Source: Ptychodera flava (lineage: Eukaryota > Hemichordata > Enteropneusta > Ptychoderidae). From it: a stretch of DNA of 64,000 nucleotides. Positions 26,201 through 36,344 of the stretch are shown piece by piece. A program made the translations under genes and the position numbers. The notes beneath the pieces were generated by a model. That model was not told where the DNA came from. It did not search any database and saw only the letters and a list, made by a program, of their open reading frames with translations. The stretch's first letter is position 1, and each line of letters starts with the position of its first letter. Location: the NCBI RefSeq assembly GCF_041260155.1, contig NC_091940.1:25534370-25598369 (forward strand), read 5' to 3'.

Positions 26201-29200
26201 TACCCCATTTTCAATCAATCAGGGAAACAAAATGTTTCAGCTTCTGATTACTTAAACTGCAAAGCTTGCACAAAGTGTCTCTAATTCTACTTCTTATCAA
26301 TGGTATGTCAAGACATTGCCACTTTTAATGGATGAGACTGCATGGTAAACGAGGTCTACAAGACATACACAGTTCACGTAGCCTGCTGGGAAAGCACAGT
26401 CGTCTTAACAGAAAGTACACAGCACAATATTACCAAGACTGAGCCACAGTCCCTTCAATGTCAAAGTCGATGCTCATTACAATGCAAGCAGCAATCTTCT
26501 ATAGACTAAAATACACGAAGCTGAAGATACAATGAAATCTACACAGAGATACATAGGAAACGCACCTTGGCACTGTAGTCCATTTCAACTATATCATATT
26601 TGCCCTGGACTTTTGTAAAAGAGTGTCTGTTGGCCCAGTCGTTGAGCGTCTTGTCACGAAATTTCTTCATAAATACTTTTTTAGCTTCGTCAAGGTCAGG
26701 GCCGCATGCAACTAGATTACTCTGTCCTGCCTTCCCAACTGCAATAGAAATACAGCTTTATCATCAAGTGAAATTATTTTTCACTAAATAGACAAGTCAT
26801 AGTAAATGACATAGTCCCCACTTGATTATGAATTTGAAAACCATCAGCGGAAATGGACATATTGGATTGTGTCACAAAACAAATCTACGTGCATATGTAT
26901 GACATAGGAAGTAATCCTTGTACCAAGTTTGAAAGTTTTAAGTTTGAAAAGAAATCACTCCAGGCGTCTCTGAGATATCTGCATGAATGGACAGACGGAC
27001 AGACATGACCATAAATCCCTCTGGACATTGTCCGTGGGGATTAATAAGCACTTTTGATTCAATGAGTGCATTTCCACCTACTACTCACACAAGATAACAT
27101 TCAAACAAAGTCTTGTAATAAATTTGTACTTTTTGTTCAAATTTCTGTAAACAAAAAACATTAGGTACGCCTAACCATTCTTTTTTGTGGAACACTTACC
27201 TCGTCCCCACCTCTGCCAAACACTGAACACATTTTTCCCCTCATCCTTCAACAGCTGAATAAGGTAATATTTGTTGTTGTTGTTCATAAGATTGGTCTGC
27301 AATAGAAAACATGACTCTATTTTAAAGTCATCTCTCACAGTAACAAATCAAAGATTATGAATTCTTTCAGAGCAAGCATTCTTTCATTCTACCACTAACT
27401 ATTAGTGGTTCAGGATGGTCCTACTTAACTTTGTTATGGTAATCACAAACATCCCACGAACCTGGTAATGTATTACCTTGAATGGAAATGATTATTGGAC
27501 AAGTTTACTGTTAATGTCATATTTCACAAGATGCTATCAGGAGTTTCTGAACAAAGAATCTCCTCTATGTTTATGATAAGTATGATGCAGATACAGGTTT
27601 TTACTATGATACCTGACAGGGGAGAATTTGAAAGTCCACGGGAAGAATGTGAGAGGCCGATGGGGAGAACATGAGAGGGGTGTCCCCCCTGCGGCATCAA
27701 AAATTTTGAGACGTTGTGATGTGAGCAAAAGTGCAATCTGAAAGACGTGTCAATTTGTTTTGCACTAGGTAAGACTGTTTGAAAGTGACATTGAACACTG
27801 GTATTTTTATTACATTTTTTTGCAAATCAGTGTTTGAGTCACAATATTCAATAATCCAACAATGACAATACATTTGTACAGGGTAAAAACAGCTCTCAGT
27901 GTGCCGGAGATTGCAGATCAAATAATTTGCAGGAATGGCAAAATTAAAGCTAAAAATCAATCATTAAAATCACCAAAAACATCCATTAATTCTACTCCAC
28001 TTCATGGAGAACAGCACAGAACTCTATCTCTCAATGTAACTTTAATATGAAATTTGAGGAAAATTGAATGTTTGCAACTTTGAGATTTTACAGCCAGAGA
28101 AATGATCTCGCCAGCTGTGCAATTTCTCCGGCTGCCGGCTTCTGATGAAAAGCCTGAGATACACCAATTATGAGCCAGAACTCACTTCATGCTTGATAAT
28201 CAATAAGCCACTGTGTTATGAGACAGAGTTAGGTTATCAATGTGACAATTATTTCTCTTTCTGCCCTCTGTATGGTTGTACACATTTTGAAACTCACAGA
28301 ATTAGACATTTGTGCAAACTTTCCTGAAGAAATCTTTACACCATTCTTTTTTCAAAATCAAGAATAAAGTTAGGGGCACCATGCAATTCTGGTATTAGAA
28401 AAACAAAGAGCCTACAATTACTGATACTTCAAATTCAAATATGGCCATTATTCTTTTCACTGACTTGACAGGGAAAAAGTAAATTTCTCTGATTTTCACA
28501 AAAACACAACAGTGAAAACTTCATTTACTCAACAGGGTTTCAAAATGCGTACACACAAGCAGCAGGATAGCAAAATACTGCAAAAATTTGAAAGTCTAAA
28601 ATCTGTCCTTGAGGCATGCGATGGCAAAAAAAGTGGCTAGAACGTGTATGAAATTACAGTTCTCCTTTCTGACAGGCGACTAGCGACTGCAAACTTACCT
28701 GATTCAGCATTACATCGTAGATATCATTGCCTTCCCAGAAGACTTCTGCCTTTCCAACTTTAGCGTGGCATTCTGGATCCACTGGTGCTTTGCCTTTCAT
28801 CACCACTGTCTTGATATCTGTCAATCATGACATCACAGTAAACGTTTATCTATGTTAGCTGTTAGGACAGTGAACTTCATAACAATCCAAACTGAAAACA
28901 GTTTATTAAAGTTCTATTCATGATTTGAATCTCAGTATCAGGATGGCTTCCCCTGGACATTTTCAACCTAGACATTTCCAACCAATCAACTGGTACTAGT
29001 TTTAGAGATAGGGTTTGGGTAAGCGTCCTGTGGGTAAGTCCCGGGGTTGACTGTCCTAGATACGGAATCTCACAGAGCCAGGTTGTCAAAATAAAGTACA
29101 TGGACAGGGATAAAAAAATTGACTTTCGTATTTACCATTTAAATGTTGTTGCTATTATTCCAAATATTCATCAATAACATTATTCATTTTGAAAGAAATT

Positions 29201-32200
29201 TGGTTAATCATCCAACCACATGCAAAACAAGCCCTGTAATTAAACCCCTGGATACATAAAATGAGCTTGAGCTGATGTAATATTTATATTTGGGCACAAA
29301 CAGTGACATGTTGCTCGCCAATTTAATCTTATAATTAAATTGGCTAGCAACATTTATATTTGGGCACAAACAGTGACATGTTGCTAGCCAATTTAATCTT
29401 ATAATAACTGAACTTTGGCCAACAGTTTGGCAAATTGTGCCCAATCGTAACGTAACTATCATAAGTTTTTCTTATTTAACTAAAATAAACAAGTCTCCTG
29501 AATAATATACCTACTTTTAGCTTCTGATTTTGAAGTTGAGGGTTTTACATCACCATCATCGTCATCGTCATCATCATCATCCACCTTCTCCTCTTTGACT
29601 TTCTTTTTTGTCTTCTGACTTTTCTTACCGCTGGTTTTCTCTGTGTTAGTGGACGCTGAGCCATTAGACTCTGATACCTTAGCTTTAGCCGGTTTGTGAT
29701 CTAGAGAGAAATGGATTGCACACATGACAGCAAATTATACGATAATTATCTGACAATGATGTATATTTAAATTCATGTCATTTAAGTTATTTATAAATTA
29801 CTTTTTCTTATTTTTTATTCGGCAAATCACCAGGCACAATGGTCGATGACAAAATAAACTCTGACAAAACCACACACACAAACAAACATTAGCAGAGTGA
29901 TAATTCAAAATCAACAAGAAATCTACACGGGGGAAATAAAAAGGTGAGAAAAAAATATCGGGATTCATTTCTGGGTGCACAATATCATTCAAACATAGGA
30001 TTAGTCCAGAAACCTTACATGCTGTCAGATCCAGTTGATGTTTTCAAACTTGTTAAATCCACTGGTTACTGACTGTACTACTGTTGATGGGGTCGACTTC
30101 CAGTTCTCAGCAATATAAAGACATTTCAATTCAACAAAACTGAAACAGTGGAATTAAATTAATTCAAACCAACTCACCAACTTTGATTCTTTCAACAGTT
30201 CTTGTAACCTTGGTAACATCATTCAACTGATCCATCTTCTTTAAATCGATGGTGTATGATCTGTGGAATGCGACAATACCAACACTCTCTTCTCCAGCCT
30301 GGTATGACATTTCTATGGTTATTGTATCATTCGCTGTGTACGGATTCCACCGGTTCTTTTCATCCTGCCACTGCCATACATAGTCTGTAGCATGCAAGAA
30401 TATCTCTGGCAATTATTATTCACAATTTTATTTGTTTACTTCTGATCAATCATCCAACAGGCACAAGCCCAATGCTACGAAGATTAAAATGCCTCACTAT
30501 TATAAAAGTTCACAACTTTATGCTTGAGTCTAAAACTGTAACATTGAATTCATCATCCTGAACTTAGAGGGTCTTTAAATCACCATCCTCTGATAGGGAG
30601 TACTATACCCAAACCAATGCCAAAGAATGCAAAGCAAAGAGGGTTTTGATCGTTCAGCAAACAGAAATAGCACTATGACATGACGACTGTCATCAATTCA
30701 TACTAGCATGTCCAACCTTTACGTCTATTTTACCATGTTTGTTGCAATTAAACAAGTCATCGTTGATGACACAGTCCCCACTTGTTAATGGGTATTTTGA
30801 TTACAGGTCCTCAGAGAGGATAGAGTCCTCTTCATTAGGTCTGTGATAAAAAATACTTTTGAATGAATTCACTTGATACCTGTCTGAGTTATGGTTCAGG
30901 ACATGAAAAAAATTGTAACAAAATGGTCGCACAGTGGCCATATTGGATCGCATCACAAAACAAATTGATGTGCATAGCTATGACATTGGTCAATGTCCTT
31001 GTACCAGCTTTGAATAAAATTGGTCGAAACATGCGGATATGCCTGAGAAATGGCTCTGTACATGAAAAAATCGTAATAAAATGGCCGCCTGGCGGCCATA
31101 TTGGATCGTATCACAAAACAGATTGACGTGCATATGTATGACATAGGTCAATGTCCTTGTACCAACTTTGAATAAAATCAGTTGAGATATGCCTGAGTTA
31201 TGGCTCTGTACATGAAAAAATCGTAATAAAATGGCCGCACAACGGCCATTTTGGATCGTATCACAAAACAAATTGCCGTGCACAGCTATGACATTTGTCA
31301 ATAAGCTTGTACCAACTTTGAATAAAATCGGTTGAAACGTGCCTGAGTAATAGCTCTGTACATGAAAAAATCTTAATAAAATGGCCGCCTGGCGGCCATA
31401 TTGGATCGTATCACAAAACAAATTGACGTGCATATCTATGACATTGGTCAATGTCCTTGTACCAACTCTGAATAAAATCGGTCAAAACATGCCTGAGTAA
31501 TGGCTCTGTACATGAAAAAATCGTAATAAAATGGCCGCCTGGTGGCCATATTGGATCGTATCACAAAACAAATTGATGTGCATATCTATGACATTGGTCA
31601 ATGTCTTTGTACCAACTCTGAATAAAATCGGTCGAAACATGCCTGAGTTATGGCTCTGTACATGAAAAAATCTTAATAAAATGGCCGCCTGGCGGCCATA
31701 TTGGATCGTATCACAAAACAAATTGACGTGCATATCTATGACATTGGTCAATGTCCTTGTACCAACTTTGAATAAAATCGGTTGGAACATGCCTGAGTTA
31801 TGGCTCTGTACATGAAAAAATCGTAATAAAATGGCCGCCTGGCGGCCATATTGGATCGTATCACAAAACAAATTGACGTGCATCTGTATGACATATGAAG
31901 TAATCCTTGTACCAAGTTTGAATGAAATCGCTCCAGGCATCTCAGAGATATCTGCGTGAACGGACGGACGCACGGACGCACGGACGGACGCACGCACGCA
32001 CGCACGGACATGACCAAACCTACAAGTCCCCCGGACGGTGTCCGTGGGGACAATTAAAATCAATCCTCTTTCTATCAGGCTCCATAGACAAACCATAGAA
32101 ATAAACACAACTTGGGAGAAAGGAATAAGTTACGATTTGTGGAAATATATCTCGGCTTCAACTGAAGATGCTGGCATTCAAGGCATAAAATGAGAAAGTT

Positions 32201-35085
32201 ATTTGGGCATTCAAATAGAGTGATTCCAAATTTCTGACTGTATTTCAATCAAGTTTAAAAGCAATTTATTTGCTCTGTGTAGTCAAACTTAGAGGGCAAT
32301 GGTACGTTGGCAGCATCATGAAAATTTTGAATCGTTGGTTTAGCTAATCTTGCAGCTGATTTTCTCTAAAATATCCATAAAGAAGCCTGTTCACATCTAG
32401 GCCCAGGGCCGGCCAGAACTAATCCGGCAGAATGTGAGAAGATAAGCTAATCTTTTGTCCGCGTTCACATTACGTTCAACGCTGTCCTAGCCTAGACCAT
32501 TTGGTAGCGTCTAGCCGACCTTTGACCTTATACAGGTCACAATTTCCCTTTGCCATAACTGTTAATAAAATTTAATTTAAAACTGACAGTCAAGCTAAAT
32601 GCCATTAAATTGGAAAGCACCAAGAAATTACCTTTTATCATAAGATTGTACCTATTGGACCTCCCTAGGTGGTTTCTTTTGAACCATAATTGTGTACTTA
32701 AAGGGTCTTCATTCATGACATCACATAAGATGACCCAGATTTGACCTTTCAGAAAACCTCAAATTTTTCTCCTTTTTCCTTGTATTCTGACTCTGTTTGT
32801 GAAAGTTTCCTTTGAAATAATGGTTTTTACTATCAAACTGAGTAATTGCAGGCCAAACTTTGATTCAAGCAAAGTAGATAAAACTGACTAAAAAGGACGA
32901 CCGGTACGCGGAACTCACAGACGCAAAGCCAAGCCTCAGTGTATTCATCATTCCTCCATGATGTACTGTAGCACGGTCCGTCTGAGGTACTGAGGGACCG
33001 CGATTGCAGAATCAAACAGCAACAATGTTTGCTTCACGTACAAGGGAATTTGTAACTTTGTAGAAAGGAGAGTAAAGTGTTTCAATACATTGTAACTTTG
33101 TAGGAAGGAGGGTAAATTGTTTCAACAGCTTACAACATTTATTGTAAGCTGTAGTTTTCTGTTGAGGAGGCATGGTGACATGATTTCATGAGAAGAAAAA
33201 AACATAAGAGCTGCAAAGACGTCAATATTTTGCTATTTTGTAACCAAGTAGAACAGAGCTATTTTATCGGCCGGCCATATCTAAAGCGGTACACTCAGAG
33301 AACTAGAGAGTGGCAGAGCGTACGTACTGTGGCCTAATTGAAATTCACTTGTCTGTCGGGCTGGGAGAATGTTGTTTTCACTTGCCCGGAGTCAAAATTC
33401 ACTTGTCACGGGCGTCGGGCGGCGAGAATTTTCGAGCCCTGCACTGCATGTCAACTACAGAGGGCGTCAACTGGGACCTGAGTAGGACAAAACGCGTTCA
33501 CATACGCTGTTTACTGCTCGGCCAGAGACTTGGGTCGGCCACAAACCACCCCTCTCGACTAGGACAGAAATTGTCCGGACAGAGGCCGGCCAGAACCGTT
33601 CACACCTGTTTTTTGGTCGGCCACGAACCTGGCTAGGACAAGGGCCTAGTCTTTTTTGGCTAATGTGAACGGCCCTAAAGGAACTAGCTGACAGCAGAAA
33701 CATGGCAACTGGACATACCAAAAAAGTATTACATGCAATTCTTCATTGGAATTTAATTTTGCTATTTTTTTAATGATCAATGTAATCCACAGACTTAAAT
33801 TATGCTGAAAATGCTAAAAGCAAATACTCTTATGTTTAACTAGCAAATCGGTGAATTTAAATCTGAGTGACAATCTTCAAAACACATGAATCGAATAGCA
33901 TCACTGTGAAAATTAATAGTAAGTCATTGAATTGAAACAGGACCAAGACCAAGTACCACATGCACAGTCACTTGTGGTTCAGTACATGGTGACAGCCTCT
34001 GTGACGTGACAGGTGTTTGTCTGCTGTGTACCTAACCACAAGCGACTGTGCCATGTACAGGTATTGATACTTACAGTCACTTGCATCCTTGACAAGACAC
34101 CGGATTCGCCTTTCCCAGCCCGTTTTTGCGTTTTTCTGCACCATCTTGTCAAGCAAGATATTGAACTTCACTTTATTGACAGTCATTTCCACTTTCATTT
34201 CATCCTGGTCGTAACTGTCGTTGATCTTCTGCAGCATGTCCTCGCTGAAGGCGGTCCAAGTCTCTCCATCGTCTTCCCATTCCCAAGACAACGACAAGCT
34301 GGTTTTCGGTTTCTTGGCAACCGGTGCTGCCGCTGCTGCAGCTGTACTTGAACTTGCCGCAGCTGGGAAGAAAATCGGGGTTTTTTTTCAATTGATTCTT
34401 GATAGGAAATAATTCTTTGCATACAGCATATCACGGCCGAGAAGGAGTACGTCGAGGATGTCAAACTGGTTCTTTTAAAATATGGTCCATATCCGACTAA
34501 ATTTCAATACCACGAGTATTATATATACTTACATGCACAGTCACTCGTGATCTATTCAGCTCTTGGACTATTCGCCTATAGACGTGTGTACATAAGTACA
34601 CACATCTATAGGCGAATAGTCCAAGAGCTGAATAGATCACGAGTGACTGTGATACATGCATGTATATATATAGCTGCAGTACAGTAGCTCGAGGTTTTGC
34701 CTGGGTATTTGGGTCGGACGTTTTGCCGTCCGACCCAAATACCCAGGCAAAACCTCGAGCTATATATACAGCCTGCCGGTCGCACAAATGACGCGGCGAA
34801 GACGATTGACGTGTTGTTGTTCTGCACGGTACACCTGTGTGCTTATATGTGAAGGCATGGATATACACTATGCACTATGAACGTCTTCGTATACCGTTAC
34901 GTTTGTTGGTCACAATATCACTATCATAGCCAGGGCAACATAATTATAACTTACAGGTAAATATCAACAGGTTGGGTGAACGGTGACCCTAATTTATGGT
35001 AAATTATCGCAAAACCACCAAATTTCATTGGAATTCTGTCGTTAAAAAACTTGCATTCACCTGCTTTCCTACGTCTTGGAGGCAT
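20283..35085 (-). CDS. PARP2: PARP2-type poly(ADP-ribose) polymerase with two N-terminal WWE domains
   Basis: Predicted nuclear DNA-damage poly(ADP-ribose) polymerase. Sixteen minus-strand exons: 35061-35085, 34075-34362, 30178-30384, 29515-29700, 28699-28817, 27200-27296, 26566-26738, 25853-25939, 25148-25371, 24344-24407, 23739-23872, 23318-23442, 22608-22707, 21859-21957, 21224-21348, 20283-20436. Expected length about 735 aa (human PARP2 583). Order: basic start [11 protein letters not shown] 1 (about 33-103, [12 protein letters not shown]); WWE 2 (about 105-173, [13 protein letters not shown]); Lys-rich and Asp-rich linker (174-235); WGR (about 240-360, [20 protein letters not shown] then WGR); regulatory domain (about 395-530, [16 protein letters not shown]); catalytic domain (about 535-735). 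Catalytic H-Y-E residues are present in LLWHGSR, SSKSANY and YNEYIVYN. All junctions keep phase, but exon 11 (23739-23872) lacks one base for frame continuity near 23828-23830, a T run; a sequence error or allele is likely. Introns hold several mobile elements. The WWE domains are the oddity, since vertebrate PARP2 has none. Confidence 0.92.
20953..21168. mobile_element. piggyBac-like MITE, copy B
   Basis: The ends CCCTTTGAGCGC and GCGCTCAAAGGG form a 12 bp perfect inverted repeat flanked on both sides by TTAA (20949-20952 and 21169-21172), the piggyBac target duplication. At 216 bp it has no coding capacity. It sits in the last intron of PARP2, 56 bp from exon 15, about 0.9 kb from copy A. 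Confidence 0.8.
22926..23235. repeat. Minisatellite of about 19 bp in PARP2 intron 12
   Basis: Diverged tandem units of the form GGTACCATGTAGGTGAATG, with variants GGTGACTGGGTACC and GGTAAATGGGTACC, run for about 300 bp. The array starts about 80 bp past the exon 12 donor (minus strand). Long frames through it are artefacts. Confidence 0.75.
26793..27040. mobile_element. Short pearl-like element (one core unit) in PARP2 intron 6
   Basis: It starts CAAGTCAT and contains AGTCCCCACTTG, then one core with CATATTGGATTG, CACAAAACAAAT and TCCTTGTACCAA, then a GGACAGAC-type microsatellite, ending TCCGTGGGGA. The same start, core and end occur in the 1.3 kb element at 30753-32050, so the two are family members. 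The eight flanking bases on each side are similar but not identical. Confidence 0.7.
29283..29405. repeat. 70 bp direct duplication with inverted centre, PARP2 intron 4
   Basis: About 53 bp starting TTTATATTTGGGCACAAACA at 29283 repeats at 29353 with one visible mismatch. The 17 bp between carries the reverse complement of the unit's inner part (AAATTGGCTAGCAACA against TGTTGCTAGCCAATTT). It sits about 110 bp upstream, in plus coordinates, of the linker exon. Confidence 0.7.
30753..32050. mobile_element. Long pearl-like element with seven 150 bp core repeats, PARP2 intron 2
   Basis: The element starts CAAGTCATCGTTGATGAC, which contains the hairpin GTCATC/GATGAC, and ends TCCGTGGGGA. The 8 bp flank CAATTAAA occurs on both sides (30745-30752 and 32051-32058). 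Inside, the core starting near CTCTGTACATGAAAAAATC repeats at about 30893, 31052, 31202, 31352, 31502, 31652 and 31802, spaced exactly 150 bp from the second on. It is followed by an ACGG/ACGC tetranucleotide tract at about 31961-32010. A tandem 150-160 bp core followed by an ACGG-type microsatellite is how pearl elements of molluscs and echinoderms, linked to Helentrons, are described. No transposition protein is seen; the open frames rich in Arg-Pro-Ser-Val are artefacts. Confidence 0.75.
33958..34058. repeat. Imperfect hairpin just inside PARP2 intron 2
   Basis: Left arm near ACATGCACAGTCACTTGTGG pairs with CCACAAGCGACTGTGCCATGT on the right with a few mismatches. It begins about 16 bp past the exon 2 donor on the minus strand. 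Its outer motif CACAGTCACT is shared with the hairpin at 34536, so the two may be related. Confidence 0.6.
34536..34651. repeat. Near-perfect hairpin, 55 bp arms, PARP2 intron 1
   Basis: Arms 34536-34590 and 34597-34651 are reverse complements with one mismatch by eye, around a 6 bp loop. Arms this long and alike point to a recent fold-back or to selection for pairing. Confidence 0.85.
34686..34761. repeat. Perfect hairpin, 35 bp arms, PARP2 intron 1
   Basis: Arms 34686-34720 and 34727-34761 match exactly in reverse complement around a 6 bp loop, 34 bp after the 55 bp hairpin. The alternating TATATATA next to both sides (about 34663 and 34762) extends the similarity. Confidence 0.85.
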
Positions 35086-35250
35086 AGCTACCGATCAGGG
35101 TACAGAACTGCTATGTCAGCCTTTGACAGTTCTGGCTATTTAAAGCCACCGTGAGTGAGAGAGATAATGTACGACAGAAGCAAGTATGAACTTGTTCACC
35201 AGCTGATTCATTCCCGCCAAATATTCGTCATCGCTTTCTGAGTACAACGT
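35086..35250 (-). promoter_or_regulatory. PARP2 5' flank with an E2F-like site
   Basis: TTCCCGCC at 35211-35218 matches the E2F consensus and lies about 126 bp upstream of the PARP2 ATG. A growth-linked factor at a DNA-repair gene would be unsurprising. No TATA box or transcription start is visible. Sequence match only. Confidence 0.3.
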
Positions 35251-36125
35251 CATGTAAATTTGTTGAACATTCGAACTCTGAGGGACTGTGACGTTTATTA
35301 CTACTATATAGTAAAAAGAATTCAGGTTGACCTATTTACGCCCGGATCTTTTTTTCACCTCGTTCTCCAAGCAATGATCGTAAAGAGACCCTGTTTTGTG
35401 GCCACACGTTCTCTTCTCATTCAGGAACACGGTGGTACAGTAATATGTTGATAAAAATTCATAATTTTGATAAAAAATGCGATTTTTCAAAATCTCTCGC
35501 AAAATCCCGTGTACTCTCGCTTACCCTAACAATTGACGGTGCCCCCGCGCGAGAAATTATAATAAAGGCAAATATAAACAAACACAGTCGCATTTAATGA
35601 GGTACATTTTGGTAGGTTTCTTGCAGATCATTCTGACATTCACCTGATTTAATTTGTTTGCTTCAATTATCTCCGTGTTTGCGATTAATAATTATAATAT
35701 CCCGTCTCCGGTGGGGGGCTCGCGACCGACTTTTTGTTTGTAAGTGCGCACGACCGCTATACGTGACCCCCGTCGCTTACCCTATGTTCTAACGGAACAA
35801 ATTCAGAACAAACGAAAACCGCTAATTTCAAGTATCTTTACGCGTATAATGTCCCGAAACATGTTAATTTACTCCAGCCATACCTTTGTTTACTCGTCCC
35901 GTCTTTAAAATTGTGAATGGGTTTGATTTAATGTGAATTAGCGACATCAAACGAACACACCGGACAAGCCGCGGAGTCGCACCCCCGACCATGTGTTACC
36001 TGTGCAAACAAACATGAACCTGTGACCGAAACGGTATACGCTCGTAAAAGAGGCGTAGATTTAGATCAATAGATAGGAATATGATGGGAGCCATGAGCTT
36101 TTAAAAATTACAACATTCAAACAAC

Positions 36126-36344
36126 ATGAACTATTCAAAACTTCCAATTTTTAAAAGATATTTCGATTTCGCGCGCGTCGCCAAGTCGGTCGCGGCCCAG
36201 ACGTACAATGAGGTCAACGAACTCCTGTGTATGTTACAAGCCGATGAAAGGCGCGCCGTATCTCCTGGCCTGGGAAAAATATATGTGCATATCGCGCAAA
36301 GTGAGGAGTTTGTGAAAGGATGTTTGGATATGTCAGAAAGATAA
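36126..36344 (+). CDS. Doubtful small ORF, 72 aa
   Basis: An ATG-initiated frame of 72 codons in the CpG-richer stretch upstream of PARP2. Its composition is protein-like (KSVAAQTYNEVNELL, KIYVHIAQSEEFVKGCLDMS) with few low-complexity runs, unlike most open frames here. I recognise no family. It could be a single-exon gene, one exon of a longer gene, a decayed copy or chance. No splice partner is evident. Confidence 0.2.
   Translation: MNYSKLPIFKRYFDFARVAKSVAAQTYNEVNELLCMLQADERRAVSPGLGKIYVHIAQSEEFVKGCLDMSER

Noticed and set aside
29514-29515. Alternative donor for the PARP2 linker exon two codons further on (GTATAT)
   Set aside because: It would leave the wrong phase for the next exon; GTAGGT at 29513-29514 keeps the frame.
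30990-32108. Open frames with repeated FFHVQSH and Arg-Pro-Ser-Val runs
   Set aside because: They are translations of the 150 bp core repeat and the ACGG/ACGC microsatellite of a mobile element.
32390-33680. Possible 1.3 kb element with GTTCACAT-type ends and two GGCCGGCCAGAAC motifs
   Set aside because: The ends match over only about a dozen bases with gaps and I find no target duplication; suggestive but not supported.
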